From a virus: a DNA stretch of 64,000 bases. Within the stretch, counting starts at the first letter, position 1; each line of letters opens with the position of its first letter. This document shows, piece after piece, positions 6,919 to 15,221 of this stretch. The position numbers and the translations under genes were made by a program. The notes below the pieces were generated by a model, which was given only the letters and a program-made list of their open reading frames with translations, was not told the DNA's origin and did no database searches. The DNA is taken from the IMG/VR virus record IMGVR_UViG_3300044825_001821, positions 62,001 through 126,000 of that record. One strand, written 5' to 3'.

Positions 6919-9123
6919 TTATGCTATTGAAAGTTTGCTGAGAAGAGTTTCATCAAAGATTCCAGGGATTGGACCTGAAAAACCTGTTGAACTATCTGCT
7001 GTAATGTTTGTAGAACCGTCAACAATATCTTCATTGCCAAATAGATTTCTAGTTCTCAATGCCTTTGCTAAATCTCCTGATGCAACACCAAGTTTGCCTC
7101 CAGTCATTTCATCTAACTGTTTCATAAAGTTACCAGAAGAGCCAGTAGTCATAAGTGCTGCTAATGTATCACCAAATGTTTTTGGTGGTTCTGGTGGTGC
7201 GTTGGCTGCCGTTTGTGAAGGTCCAGTGGGAGATGGTGAAGATGCTGTTGATCCACCTGGTACAGGAGATGGTGCGGCAGCTAATTGAGTCGGAACGTCT
7301 GACCCCGCACCCGCAAATAAAGTGGCTTCTTTTAATCTTCTAGTATCTAATCCTGCAAGATATTTTCCACCAGAAGTTTTATAACCTTTTTCATAAATGA
7401 TTTTTGATGCTGCTTCCATATCATTTTTCAAAATGGCTTCTCTCAGACCATTTTTCACAAGGTGATTAATTATTCCAGCACCACCATTATATGCCAAAGA
7501 TGTTAAGGCATTCTTTTGATCTTGATTTAATTTTATCCAAGCATCAGAACCTAATCCTTTTGATGCGATTGCTTCATATTTTGGTATGTCTGAATTTAGA
7601 AGTGCTTTTGCTTCTTCTTTCGTAATCGTCGTGTCTTTTCCACCAGGACCTTTTATTTCAATTCTTTTTCCGTTACCTAAATTAATATAACCTTGTTTTA
7701 TTTCTGCTTCAGTTATCAGATGACCAAACCCAACAGAATATTGATTTTTTGTATTATTAGGAGGATCGAGATATGCTTTACCAGCAAAACCTTCCATTGA
7801 GGATATAAAGTCTGCTGATGATTTTCCTGTAAATGTTTTTGCTGTAGAAACTGCTGAAGCTTTTTGTTCTGATGAAGCAGGACCTTCAGCAAATGTTCTT
7901 GATGGAGTTGTGTTTTTTCTTTCTTCTTCTCTTCTCTTTGCTTCCTTTGATGCATCAGAAAATTGTGTTGCTGCTGTGTAACCACCATAACCCATTGCAG
8001 CAACACCTGCAACATTTGTTGCTGTTCCAAGCCCACTGAGAAGTTTTTTTCCTAAAGATTTTTTACCTCCAGTGCCTGCGGCACCTCCAGTGCCACCTCC
8101 ACCACCTCCTGATGGTAAACCTAAAGAACCTCCAACACTTTTTGCTACGATTGCTGCTGTCAATCCTGCCATTACACCTTCAAGTAATATAAATCCTGCA
8201 CCAAGTGCTATGGCAGCCATTTTCAGATTTACTGGCTGTCCAGCAATAGAACCTATAGGTTCATTTAATATCGTATTAAAGAAATCTAATACCGATCTAT
8301 AAATTTTTGCTACGGCATCACGGAAGTTGGGGTCTTGTATAAGTACATCAACAAACTTTACTGCACCTGCTATACCTTCTGCAATTTTAACGAAGATTGT
8401 AACGATACCGTTTTTGATAGACTCTTGATTTTCACTTAGTGCTTTACCTGCTATGTCAATGGCTGACATTAAACCAGTAAATAAAGTTCCAATTACGGCT
8501 ACAATTATTTTGCCGATACTCTCTTTGTTCTCAGGATCAGTTATGATGTTTTTAAATACATCGGCTGCTTTTGAAATGCCGTCGGCGATGAATGTGAAAA
8601 CTTTTTTGAGAAGATTGGTAATTGAATTGATGACTTCGTTATCTTTTAATAGATCACCCAAAAAGCTTACGCCTTTTTGTATGATGTCAGAAACCGCAAG
8701 TATGAATTTTCTAAAGAAATCTTTTAAGCCATCCATTACACCAGGCAGGCTTAAAAGTTTTGAAGCACCCATGGCAATAAGACCGAGCAGTGCAAACTTA
8801 AAGATGTTAGAAAGTCCATCTTTTATGATGTCCATAAAAGATTTCTTCTCAGTCGTTACGACTTTTTTATCTTCTTTAGTGGGTTTTACTTTTTTGTATC
8901 TTGAGGCATAATCTTCAGTTCTACGTCTTTGTCTTTCAAAATATTGAGTTTTTTTATCTGCCTCTTGAACTTTGACTAAAGACATCAAACTTGATTTGAT
9001 GATGTTCAAATTTTGAGCGATATTAGGCAGGTATTTTTTCAATACCGCCGAATCAGTTTTCATTGAACTATGTGATGTTCTACCTTTAGTCCACCAAGCA
9101 ATATCGTCGTCTTTTTCTGCCAT
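6919..9123 (-). CDS. Tape-measure-like tail protein with GH24 (T4-type) lysozyme domain
   Basis: 734 residues. The N terminus (charged helix, then hydrophobic helices such as FKFALLGLIAMGASKLL) parallels the M15 paralog. A Gly-rich linker near 340-350 leads to a muramidase domain at about 435-600. It shows SMEGFAGKAYLD (E444, D453) and YSVGFGHLIT, where S463 takes the place of the usual Thr, and a later NQDQKNALTSLAYN block typical of GH24. The C-terminal LDEMTGGKLG block is shared with the paralog. The ATG overlaps the TAA of the frameshift extension of gp26, the position a tape measure holds after tail chaperones. It likely cleaves peptidoglycan glycan strands at infection. Domain call strong, tape-measure role inferred. 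Confidence 0.8.
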   Translation of the reverse strand: MAEKDDDIAWWTKGRTSHSSMKTDSAVLKKYLPNIAQNLNIIKSSLMSLVKVQEADKKTQYFERQRRRTEDYASRYKKVKPTKEDKKVVTTEKKSFMDIIKDGLSNIFKFALLGLIAMGASKLLSLPGVMDGLKDFFRKFILAVSDIIQKGVSFLGDLLKDNEVINSITNLLKKVFTFIADGISKAADVFKNIITDPENKESIGKIIVAVIGTLFTGLMSAIDIAGKALSENQESIKNGIVTIFVKIAEGIAGAVKFVDVLIQDPNFRDAVAKIYRSVLDFFNTILNEPIGSIAGQPVNLKMAAIALGAGFILLEGVMAGLTAAIVAKSVGGSLGLPSGGGGGGTGGAAGTGGKKSLGKKLLSGLGTATNVAGVAAMGYGGYTAATQFSDASKEAKRREEERKNTTPSRTFAEGPASSEQKASAVSTAKTFTGKSSADFISSMEGFAGKAYLDPPNNTKNQYSVGFGHLITEAEIKQGYINLGNGKRIEIKGPGGKDTTITKEEAKALLNSDIPKYEAIASKGLGSDAWIKLNQDQKNALTSLAYNGGAGIINHLVKNGLREAILKNDMEAASKIIYEKGYKTSGGKYLAGLDTRRLKEATLFAGAGSDVPTQLAAAPSPVPGGSTASSPSPTGPSQTAANAPPEPPKTFGDTLAALMTTGSSGNFMKQLDEMTGGKLGVASGDLAKALRTRNLFGNEDIVDGSTNITADSSTGFSGPIPGIFDETLLSKLSIA

Positions 9124-9323
9124 TAAGTTTTTCCTGCTTTTCGTTTTTCTTCTTTTATTCTTTCTGTTTCTTCATCAAGAAACTTCAACAACAAGTCAAC
9201 GTAGACTTGTCTTTCCCAAGGCAATAAATTATCCAATTCAGTCAAACTATATTTGTGATGCTGCATCAACGCAAAGTTAGTTTGAAAATAATTACCTAAT
9301 GTCTCATGACTAAATGCTATCCG
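9123..9323 (-). CDS. -1 frame extension of gp26 (gp51 / tail-assembly-chaperone-like)
   Basis: Between gp26 and the tape-measure gene the -1 frame is open from about 9356 to the TAA at 9125-9123. From the slip site it encodes 66 residues, starting RIAFSHETLGNYFQTNF and ending with the charged helix DEETERIKEEKRKAGKT. No ATG, GTG or TTG occurs in that frame until about 30 codons past the slip, so the segment has no good start of its own. A T TTT TTC heptamer in gp26's zero frame, two codons before its stop, gives a standard -1 slip, predicting a 305-residue fusion. The arrangement (long product, slip near its end, then tape measure) matches lambda G/GT chaperones. T4 has gp51 at this place. 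Confidence 0.7.
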   Translation of the reverse strand, partial: RIAFSHETLGNYFQTNFALMQHHKYSLTELDNLLPWERQVYVDLLLKFLDEETERIKEEKRKAGKT

Positions 9324-10039
9324 AAAAAACTTTGAATTCCTTCTAATGGTAAAGTTTCATGATAGCCACATTTATTACATTCAAACTCAACATCTTTTCT
9401 AATCTTGGGTAGAGTGTTAAAGAATTCAGAAACCTTTTCTAAATCTGATTGTTTCAGGTTTTCAATAAAGTCAACCAATTCTTTCTGTGATGTATCTTTT
9501 GCATAATAGATTTGTTCATCATCATAAATGTAATCAATACAAGACACGATTACATTTAAAATTTGATCCATATCTTCAGCATTTATATCAGCCAAGTTTA
9601 CTGAACCAAATGTTGGATACTTCATTACGATGCCAACTTTATCTGTAATTTGTATTTTATTTTTGTGCTCGTTATTCAGTTCAGGTTTGATGTCTAGCAC
9701 ATTTACATCAATTTGAACAGCGTTGCCGCACTTCTTTTCTTCATCTATATTGTTGTTGCAGGTAAATCTCAAGTTTACAACTTCACCAACCGATCTTGCT
9801 CTGAGTTGAAGAAACACATATTCAATATCAAACGTGGCCATTTTGTCCACATCAATATCATCAAGTATACAGTTTCTTAAAACTTGTTTGATCGTATTAA
9901 TTGTTTCTTTTTGATCGTCCGACTCACTTGCCATAAGAAACAATTTTTGTTCTTTGACTAGAAAAGGTCTAAAGCGAATCAACTCACCATTTGAAATCAA
10001 ATGAGTTTCATAAATTGGAACATCTATTTTAGGTAACAT
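9317..10039 (-). CDS. 26: gp26-like baseplate hub / tail assembly protein
   Basis: 240 residues. The N terminus MLPKIDVPIYETHLISNG followed by IRFRPFLVKEQKLFLMA is the typical start of the T4 base-plate (gp26) family. An internal CNNN...KKCG pair and a C-terminal CNKCGYH near residue 220 could form a metal-binding knuckle. Length is near T4's 208. A GAGG site precedes the ATG. In T4, gp26 is listed as a hub component. Its place before the tape measure and the slippery site near its end suggest it is the short form of a tail assembly chaperone pair. Family call high, chaperone role inferred. Confidence 0.8.
   Translation of the reverse strand: MLPKIDVPIYETHLISNGELIRFRPFLVKEQKLFLMASESDDQKETINTIKQVLRNCILDDIDVDKMATFDIEYVFLQLRARSVGEVVNLRFTCNNNIDEEKKCGNAVQIDVNVLDIKPELNNEHKNKIQITDKVGIVMKYPTFGSVNLADINAEDMDQILNVIVSCIDYIYDDEQIYYAKDTSQKELVDFIENLKQSDLEKVSEFFNTLPKIRKDVEFECNKCGYHETLPLEGIQSFFG
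9323..9329 (-). other. -1 ribosomal frameshift heptamer T TTT TTC
   Basis: Read on the minus strand in gp26's frame (AGT TTT TTC GGA TAG), the sequence fits X XXY YYZ with X=Y=T and Z=C. Both tRNAs can re-pair in the -1 frame. The zero-frame stop follows two codons later, and the -1 frame then stays open for 66 codons. No downstream pseudoknot was worked out. Confidence 0.7.
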
Positions 10040-10057
10040 AATATCCTCATTAAAAAA

Positions 10058-10789
10058 TTAAAATGCTCTGAACAATGCTGACCCACCACCAAGTGCCAAA
10101 TTAGAAATTGATTCACCAACATCAACTGTGCTATCAACAAGTGGCACATATTTTTGATAGGCGAACTGAACACTCAGTCTGTGAAAGTTATCATCACCCC
10201 AACTTAGTTGTTGTGCTGCAATGCTAATTGGAAATGCATCAATCATTTTCACACCAAATATTTGTGTGACATCATCATTATATTGTTTGACAGTTATCTC
10301 AGTCATGTATTTTGTATTTTCACCTTTAGGGTAACGTAAATTATTTGTGTCGGTTGGCATGATAGCTTCTAACCAACGCTCAAATAACTTACGCTCATAG
10401 AAATCGTTTGTACAAATAAATGTCAACGTTGTTTCTGCGTACTGTACTTGATATGGAACTTTAAAAACAGGACCATAAATTTTCACATCTTCGGTGACTA
10501 AATTTTTTCCAGGTAATTCAGCAGACTCACATTGTAGTGACAAGTATCTTGATATTGTTGGATTTGATCCTTTATTGTCACCTTCGTTTGTGCCTAATGC
10601 ATTATTGATTGCATCTGTCACATCCGACATAATTGAATTTGGTATATTAAGCACTTTTTCTATCAAAGAGTTCTTTACAAACTGAGCCACATAAGCGGGA
10701 ATAGGAAGAATCACTTGATATCTTGATGGTCTTGCTAAACCGCCTTTTGCGTTTACATTTGATATAAAAGATTGTGGTGAAAATGCCAT
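10058..10789 (-). CDS. 54: gp54-like baseplate tail-tube initiator (tube-fold paralog)
   Basis: Start taken at 10789 (MAFSPQSFISNVNAKGG), where the ATG overlaps the upstream stop as TAATG. A longer frame would run deep into the upstream gene. The 243-residue product has the tail-tube fold signature: SAELPGKNLVTEDVKIYGP, TLTFICTNDFYERKLFERW, and a final SVQFAYQKYVPL strand. The same pattern occurs in gp19 at 61647 (ERWMNGI and TYQWWE). In T4, gp54 and gp48 share this fold and nucleate the tube on the baseplate. Since gp48 is identified at 11846, this is best called gp54. Confidence 0.75.
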   Translation of the reverse strand: MAFSPQSFISNVNAKGGLARPSRYQVILPIPAYVAQFVKNSLIEKVLNIPNSIMSDVTDAINNALGTNEGDNKGSNPTISRYLSLQCESAELPGKNLVTEDVKIYGPVFKVPYQVQYAETTLTFICTNDFYERKLFERWLEAIMPTDTNNLRYPKGENTKYMTEITVKQYNDDVTQIFGVKMIDAFPISIAAQQLSWGDDNFHRLSVQFAYQKYVPLVDSTVDVGESISNLALGGGSALFRAF

Positions 10790-11370
10790 TAAAATTTGTC
10801 CTCTGAGTCTGACCAGACTTTGCTGGCGCTTGCTTTTGCAAATGATTCTACCGGTAACATGACGGCAATATCCCATTCATCTGCTGTAATCTCAAGAAAA
10901 CGAGACTGCACGTGACTTGACAAGTATCGTTTGATACATGGTGTAGCCTCATAAATTTTAGATGCTCGTTTCAAAAAATCATAACTGATTCTAAATCTAG
11001 TACCTTCATCATAACGATGATCAGTTAAAATGGTACTCAATTTGTCTAGAAGAATGATTCGTCGCTTTGGGTGAATGTAATGTAGATTCAACCCTAAAAA
11101 CCCGTCTGAGTATCGTTCTATTGGAATAACCAATGGGAACCTGTCGTAATATGGCAACGAATCTTTCGTCTTTGGATCATAATAATAAAAGTACATACGA
11201 CCTATGATAGACTGATTCTTTAATCGTTCCCTGTCACGCATCAGTTCCCCTTTTGTGGGTCTGAGTGCCGGAACTTTGGATTTTAGCCACGTTCTTGCTT
11301 CACGTGAACGTGGAGCATATCCTGACTTAGTAAGGGATTCCTTAATTCTATCGATGAGTCGTTTCGCCAT
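10789..11370 (-). CDS. Conserved T4-like phage protein, function unassigned (193 aa)
   Basis: The basic N terminus MAKRLIDRIKESLTKSGY is followed by a core with RMYFYYYDPKTKDSLPYYD, FPLVIPIERYSDGFLGLNLH and a final ITADEWDIAVMLPVE. I recognise this pattern as one conserved across marine T4-like phages but cannot tie it firmly to a T4 gene. It sits directly after gp4, and in T4 the neighbour of gene 4 is gene 2 (DNA end protector). A gp2-like role is therefore one hypothesis; a baseplate role is another, because gp54 follows. Tightly packed (stop overlaps the gp54 start). Confidence 0.6.
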   Translation of the reverse strand: MAKRLIDRIKESLTKSGYAPRSREARTWLKSKVPALRPTKGELMRDRERLKNQSIIGRMYFYYYDPKTKDSLPYYDRFPLVIPIERYSDGFLGLNLHYIHPKRRIILLDKLSTILTDHRYDEGTRFRISYDFLKRASKIYEATPCIKRYLSSHVQSRFLEITADEWDIAVMLPVESFAKASASKVWSDSEDKF

Positions 11371-11377
11371 CTTATAT

Positions 11378-11812
11378 TTATCTGATGCCTAGATGTCTTT
11401 CAGTTAAAATCTGAAACTGCCAACCATGATCTTTACAGAACTCTTCGGCAGCATACCATTTGGCTTTATTAATTTCGTAAGTGATTACTTCTTGTAGAAA
11501 CGATTTTGTTTTACGTTTTTGTGTGGGTGGTTGAGTTTGTTTTTCTGGTTTAACTTCTATAATATAAGTCATTACCGTACCATCTGCTTTACGCATCTTA
11601 GCAATAAAGTCTGGAAAGTATCGATGTCTTTTTTTATCAACTGGACTGATATAAGGTATAGGAAGTTCTTCCGAACCCCACCAAATGACGTTCGGATTCT
11701 CATCTAAATAATTCATTACCTTTATTTCCCACGTAGACCTATAGATGATGTTATTTGCATCACCCTTGTATTTCTGCGGGTTTTTCGGTCTAAATCTTCC
11801 TTTATTTGACAT
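11378..11812 (-). CDS. 4: gp4-like head completion protein
   Basis: 144 residues (T4 gp4: 150). YRSTWEIKVMNYLDENPNVI, then WGSEELPIPYISPVDKKRH, YFPDF and YIIEVKP match T4 gp4 closely. The E...D...EVK order is that of a PD-(D/E)XK/TnsA-like nuclease fold, consistent with trimming or sealing DNA in the filled head before tail joining. No clear ribosome site precedes its ATG, which overlaps the late-promoter-like motif of the divergent gp48 gene. First gene of the minus block. Confidence 0.88.
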   Translation of the reverse strand: MSNKGRFRPKNPQKYKGDANNIIYRSTWEIKVMNYLDENPNVIWWGSEELPIPYISPVDKKRHRYFPDFIAKMRKADGTVMTYIIEVKPEKQTQPPTQKRKTKSFLQEVITYEINKAKWYAAEEFCKDHGWQFQILTERHLGIR

Positions 11813-11817
11813 AAATA
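11810..11817 (+). promoter_or_regulatory. Late promoter CATAAATA for the gp48 operon
   Basis: CATAAATA differs from the T4 late consensus only at the first base. It lies 28 bases before the gp48 ATG, a distance that leaves a short leader with an AGGA site. It overlaps the start codon of the divergent gp4 gene, so the two directions may interfere. Confidence 0.65.
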
Positions 11818-11845
11818 CTATCTAGTCAATCTAACAGGAAACCTC

Positions 11846-13201
11846 ATGGCATTCTTCGGTCTAACAGACATCAAATTTAATCAAATTGATCCTAGAGCAT
11901 TTGGACCGCTTGCTGCTCTAGAAGGCTCACCATTCGAAAAAACTACACTCAAATATCCTCTTGACATTGGTAGTCCTGACAAAGGCCACTACATGGTTTT
12001 CTTTGTAAGAGAACAAAAAAATACATCGTATGGTTCCGAAACAAGAGGTGGAAGAACTTTTGCAAAAGAAGAAGAAAAAGCAATATACGATGCTCTGAAT
12101 AGATCGACACAATTTTTAGGTGGTGGTGTTGGTGCGGGCAAACAAACTTTTGCTGACACGATCAATGAAAAACTAACCAACTTAGTTTCAAAAGGCACTT
12201 CTTCTGTAATACAAAAATTCGGAAGTGGTAGCACTGCTGGTAAAGTATCTGGAGTAATTGATAGTTTTATAAAAGGTCCTCAAGCATCAAGTCAGCTAAG
12301 AGATGAAAGAGGAACTATTGAAACTTCAATCAAAGCAATTACTGACAAGAATGCATCAACTGCTGCTGGTGCCGAGTTCTTAGTAAGAACTAGATTAACA
12401 AATGAAGCAATTGCTTTGTATATGCCAGATACGTTGAACTTTGATTCGACTGCAAATTATACAGACATAAAGCCTGGTGAAGAACTTTTGGGGCAAGCAA
12501 TGGTTGCTGCTCCTAATCTAGTTGCCGCTGTAAAGGCAGGCGATACTAAAGGTATTTTGAACGCTGCTGCCAAGTCTGGTTTGGGTTCAATGATAGCACA
12601 ACAGTTAGCACAAAAGGCTGGCGTTGGTGCTGGAGTTTCACGTTTGGGTGCTTATTTTGCCACTGGTGGTGTAACAAATCCAATGATTGAACTCATGTAT
12701 ACAGCACCAGACTTTCGTTCATTTCAGTTTGAATTTATGTTCTATCCAAGAAGTGAAAGAGAAGCACTTGAAGTACAAAGAATAATTGATCGTTTTCGTT
12801 TTCATCAAGCACCAGAATTGATGGGTGGCTTAACAGCACAAACTGGCCTGTTAATACCCCCATCAGAATTTGATATAAAATTCTTTTATGCTGGCAGACA
12901 AAACCCAAACTTACCTCCAATTGCAACTTGCGTTTTAAAATCTGTGCAAGTCAACTTTGCCCCACGTGGTTTCTCTGCTTATGAAACTGTTGGTGAAAAT
13001 AGTGCGGCTTTAGGTAGAACTGGTATGCCTGTTGCTATTCAAATGACACTTTCATTCCAAGAAACAACTTACATTACAAAAGAAGATTTCAGTCCACAAC
13101 AACTTGGCAATCCATACAAAACAGATTCAATTCGTTCTCAAGCAATGTACGCTGCTGGTGGCACTGGTGGTTTCGGTTTTGGACAAAATAAAATTAGTTA
13201 A
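11846..13201 (+). CDS. 48: gp48-like baseplate tail-tube cap
   Basis: 451 residues (T4: 364). It begins MAFFGLTDIKFNQIDPRAFG, followed by KGHYMVFFVREQ, typical of cyanophage-type gp48. The C-terminal half carries the tube-related fold: FRSFQFEFMFYPRSEREA, VLKSVQVNFAP and MTLSFQETTYITKEDF. In T4, gp48 sits on the hub and, with gp54, starts tube growth. Middle residues 150-300 are Ala/Gly-rich and explain the extra length. It starts the long plus-strand structural run and has its own late-promoter motif. Confidence 0.82.
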   Translation: MAFFGLTDIKFNQIDPRAFGPLAALEGSPFEKTTLKYPLDIGSPDKGHYMVFFVREQKNTSYGSETRGGRTFAKEEEKAIYDALNRSTQFLGGGVGAGKQTFADTINEKLTNLVSKGTSSVIQKFGSGSTAGKVSGVIDSFIKGPQASSQLRDERGTIETSIKAITDKNASTAAGAEFLVRTRLTNEAIALYMPDTLNFDSTANYTDIKPGEELLGQAMVAAPNLVAAVKAGDTKGILNAAAKSGLGSMIAQQLAQKAGVGAGVSRLGAYFATGGVTNPMIELMYTAPDFRSFQFEFMFYPRSEREALEVQRIIDRFRFHQAPELMGGLTAQTGLLIPPSEFDIKFFYAGRQNPNLPPIATCVLKSVQVNFAPRGFSAYETVGENSAALGRTGMPVAIQMTLSFQETTYITKEDFSPQQLGNPYKTDSIRSQAMYAAGGTGGFGFGQNKIS

Positions 13202-13203
13202 AA

Positions 13204-13869
13204 ATGGCAAATTATTTTAATAACTTTCCTTTGACGTTTTATACGTTAGATGATAGAGGTACCAATCTTGATACCGTAACAAATATCATTTCACGTTTTA
13301 AATTTCAGTCTGCGTTAGAAGAAAACGCCGCCTCTTTCTATCGATATGATGTCAAAGATTCTGACACACCAGAATCAATAGCAACAAAGTATTATAATGA
13401 TCCAGAAAAACATTGGATTGTTTTGATGTTTAATAACATCATTGACCCACAGTATGATTGGCCTTTGAATTATTCTAACTTTATAAAATACGTGAATGAG
13501 AAATATTCGGCAAATGGTGCGGCAAATACAACTGTTCAATCTGGAATTACTTGGGCACAAAGTCCAAATAATGTGCATTCATACTACAAGATAACAACGA
13601 GGGCTTCTACTGTTTTGGGTCCTGATAACAGAACTATTTCTGAGAAAATTAGAATTACCGCAGATGTATATGCAAATGTATCTACTGGTAATACAGTTTA
13701 CACGTTAAGTGATGGTAAAAAAATAAGAGAAACTATCACAAAAGAAAAACTAACTTACTATGAATATGAAATGCAAGAAAATGAAAATAAAAGGTCTATA
13801 AAACTCTTGAAGCCACAGTTCGTTGCGGCCGTAATGGAAGAATTTAGACAATTAGTGAATCCGTCATGA
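13204..13869 (+). CDS. 53: gp53-like baseplate wedge protein
   Basis: 221 residues (T4: 196). MANYFNNFPLTFYTLDDRG begins the protein. The core RYDVKDSDTPESIATKYY followed by NDPEKHWIVLMFNNIIDPQY matches the LysM-like wedge protein gp53, in which the sequence pattern of a 'place in the pile, then WVLLMCN' block is conserved. gp53 clamps wedges to the hub. It starts two bases after gp48 and overlaps the next start by four bases (ATGA), so both are likely coupled. Confidence 0.85.
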   Translation: MANYFNNFPLTFYTLDDRGTNLDTVTNIISRFKFQSALEENAASFYRYDVKDSDTPESIATKYYNDPEKHWIVLMFNNIIDPQYDWPLNYSNFIKYVNEKYSANGAANTTVQSGITWAQSPNNVHSYYKITTRASTVLGPDNRTISEKIRITADVYANVSTGNTVYTLSDGKKIRETITKEKLTYYEYEMQENENKRSIKLLKPQFVAAVMEEFRQLVNPS

Positions 13870-15221
13870 ACTTAGCAGAATCGACTCAATTTTTTATTAA
13901 AGAAGTTGCCATACAAAGTAAGGGTGGACCAATTGCCCTGAACAATATGGTTGAAGAAATACATCTTTATGACAATCTATTCTTACCTGTATCTTCAGGT
14001 GAGATTTTGGTTACTGATACTAAAAAACTTATTGAGAGAATTGATATAAAGAATGATGCTATACAGTTTTATATTTGTAAATCTCCTGAAGATTCTCTTG
14101 CCACTTACAAAAAAGCATTTAGAATATATTCAATTTCACATCGTAAAAATTTAAACAATAGCAGTGAATCTTATATCATACATTTTGTGGATGATGAACT
14201 CATTTATTCAGAGCAGAAAAAAGTTTCAATGTCATTTGATGGTAAGTATTCTAAACTCGTAGAAAAAATATTAACAGATAAAAGAATGGGTTTGGGGTTA
14301 GACCTAAACAAAATTAGTCGAATTGAAGAATCATCAGGCATTCGTAATATAAACGTAAACAATTTGTCTCCGTTTTCTGCAATAGAGTGGTGTGCCAAAC
14401 GAGCATTAAACCCCAAAGAAATTCCTGACTTTTTGTTTTTTTCAAATAGAGCGGGTTACAATTTTTCTTCATTATCACGTTTATTGACAAATGAATCCAT
14501 CTTAGACATTACATTCTCACCAAAAAATTTAGAACCTAATCAAGCGTTCTCTGAATTGAGTAGAGCAAGAGGATTTGAAGTTGTGTCACAATTTGATTCA
14601 ATATCAAGAATCAAGAGTGGTGTTGATGCAGGAGTTTTTATAGGATTTGATCCTATTACTAGAACTTTAGGTGAACAACCAATATCTGGCGACAAGACAT
14701 ATGATTCAATGGCGCATGGTAATAAAAACGCTCAAGGTTCGGAGATAATTAATAGAGATGGTACTTCAAACAAAACTAATTGGAATTCAAATCAGGTTCT
14801 AAGTGTAAACACTAAAAATCAGAAGAACAGCAAGTACCAAAAAAAGAGAGACCCAACTTCTATTTCAAAAAATGAAACTACAGAGTTGTTTACACAACAG
14901 AGAAGAGCCATATTAGCTAGACTGATGGAAAGAAGATTGAAGATAGTCATGCCTGGTAATTTTCAACTTTCTTCTGGATACAACGTAAATGTAATTGCTC
15001 CAGGTTTCGGTGAGCAATTAAAAAATGGTGATGTGAATTTTGACAGAAGTTTGGGGGGTAAATATATTATTATTGGAACACGACACATTTTGAGTTTGCG
15101 CCGTCATGTTACTATAATTGAAGTCGCTACAGATTCTACAAATGATGATAGAAAGCTTGCAACGACACAAACACAAAAAGAAGTTTTACAAAAATATGAT
15201 CAACCAATCAATACAATATAA
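13866..15221 (+). CDS. 27: gp27-like baseplate hub protein
   Basis: 451 residues (T4 gp27: 391). The first ~230 residues alternate short strands typical of the gp27/VgrG N-terminal hub fold (NNMVEEIHLYDNLFLPVSSG near 25-45, FSAIEWCAKRALNP near 170). A low-complexity Asn/Lys/Ser linker follows near 290-340, then a C-terminal domain ending in a beta-rich GKYIIIGTRHILSLRRHV. Its stop and the gp5-like ATG overlap (TAATG), the T4-like gp27-gp5 pairing. It should form the trimeric ring that carries the spike. The call relies on fold-like pattern and context. Confidence 0.75.
   Translation: MNLAESTQFFIKEVAIQSKGGPIALNNMVEEIHLYDNLFLPVSSGEILVTDTKKLIERIDIKNDAIQFYICKSPEDSLATYKKAFRIYSISHRKNLNNSSESYIIHFVDDELIYSEQKKVSMSFDGKYSKLVEKILTDKRMGLGLDLNKISRIEESSGIRNINVNNLSPFSAIEWCAKRALNPKEIPDFLFFSNRAGYNFSSLSRLLTNESILDITFSPKNLEPNQAFSELSRARGFEVVSQFDSISRIKSGVDAGVFIGFDPITRTLGEQPISGDKTYDSMAHGNKNAQGSEIINRDGTSNKTNWNSNQVLSVNTKNQKNSKYQKKRDPTSISKNETTELFTQQRRAILARLMERRLKIVMPGNFQLSSGYNVNVIAPGFGEQLKNGDVNFDRSLGGKYIIIGTRHILSLRRHVTIIEVATDSTNDDRKLATTQTQKEVLQKYDQPINTI

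Noticed and set aside
10790-10876. N-terminal extension of gp54-like protein
   Set aside because: The extension lies in the antiphase of the upstream gene; the TAATG overlap at 10789 gives the expected N terminus.
11375-11382. Minus-strand GATAAATA before the 193-residue gene
   Set aside because: The motif ends four bases before the ATG, too close for a leader. Probably chance in AT-rich DNA.
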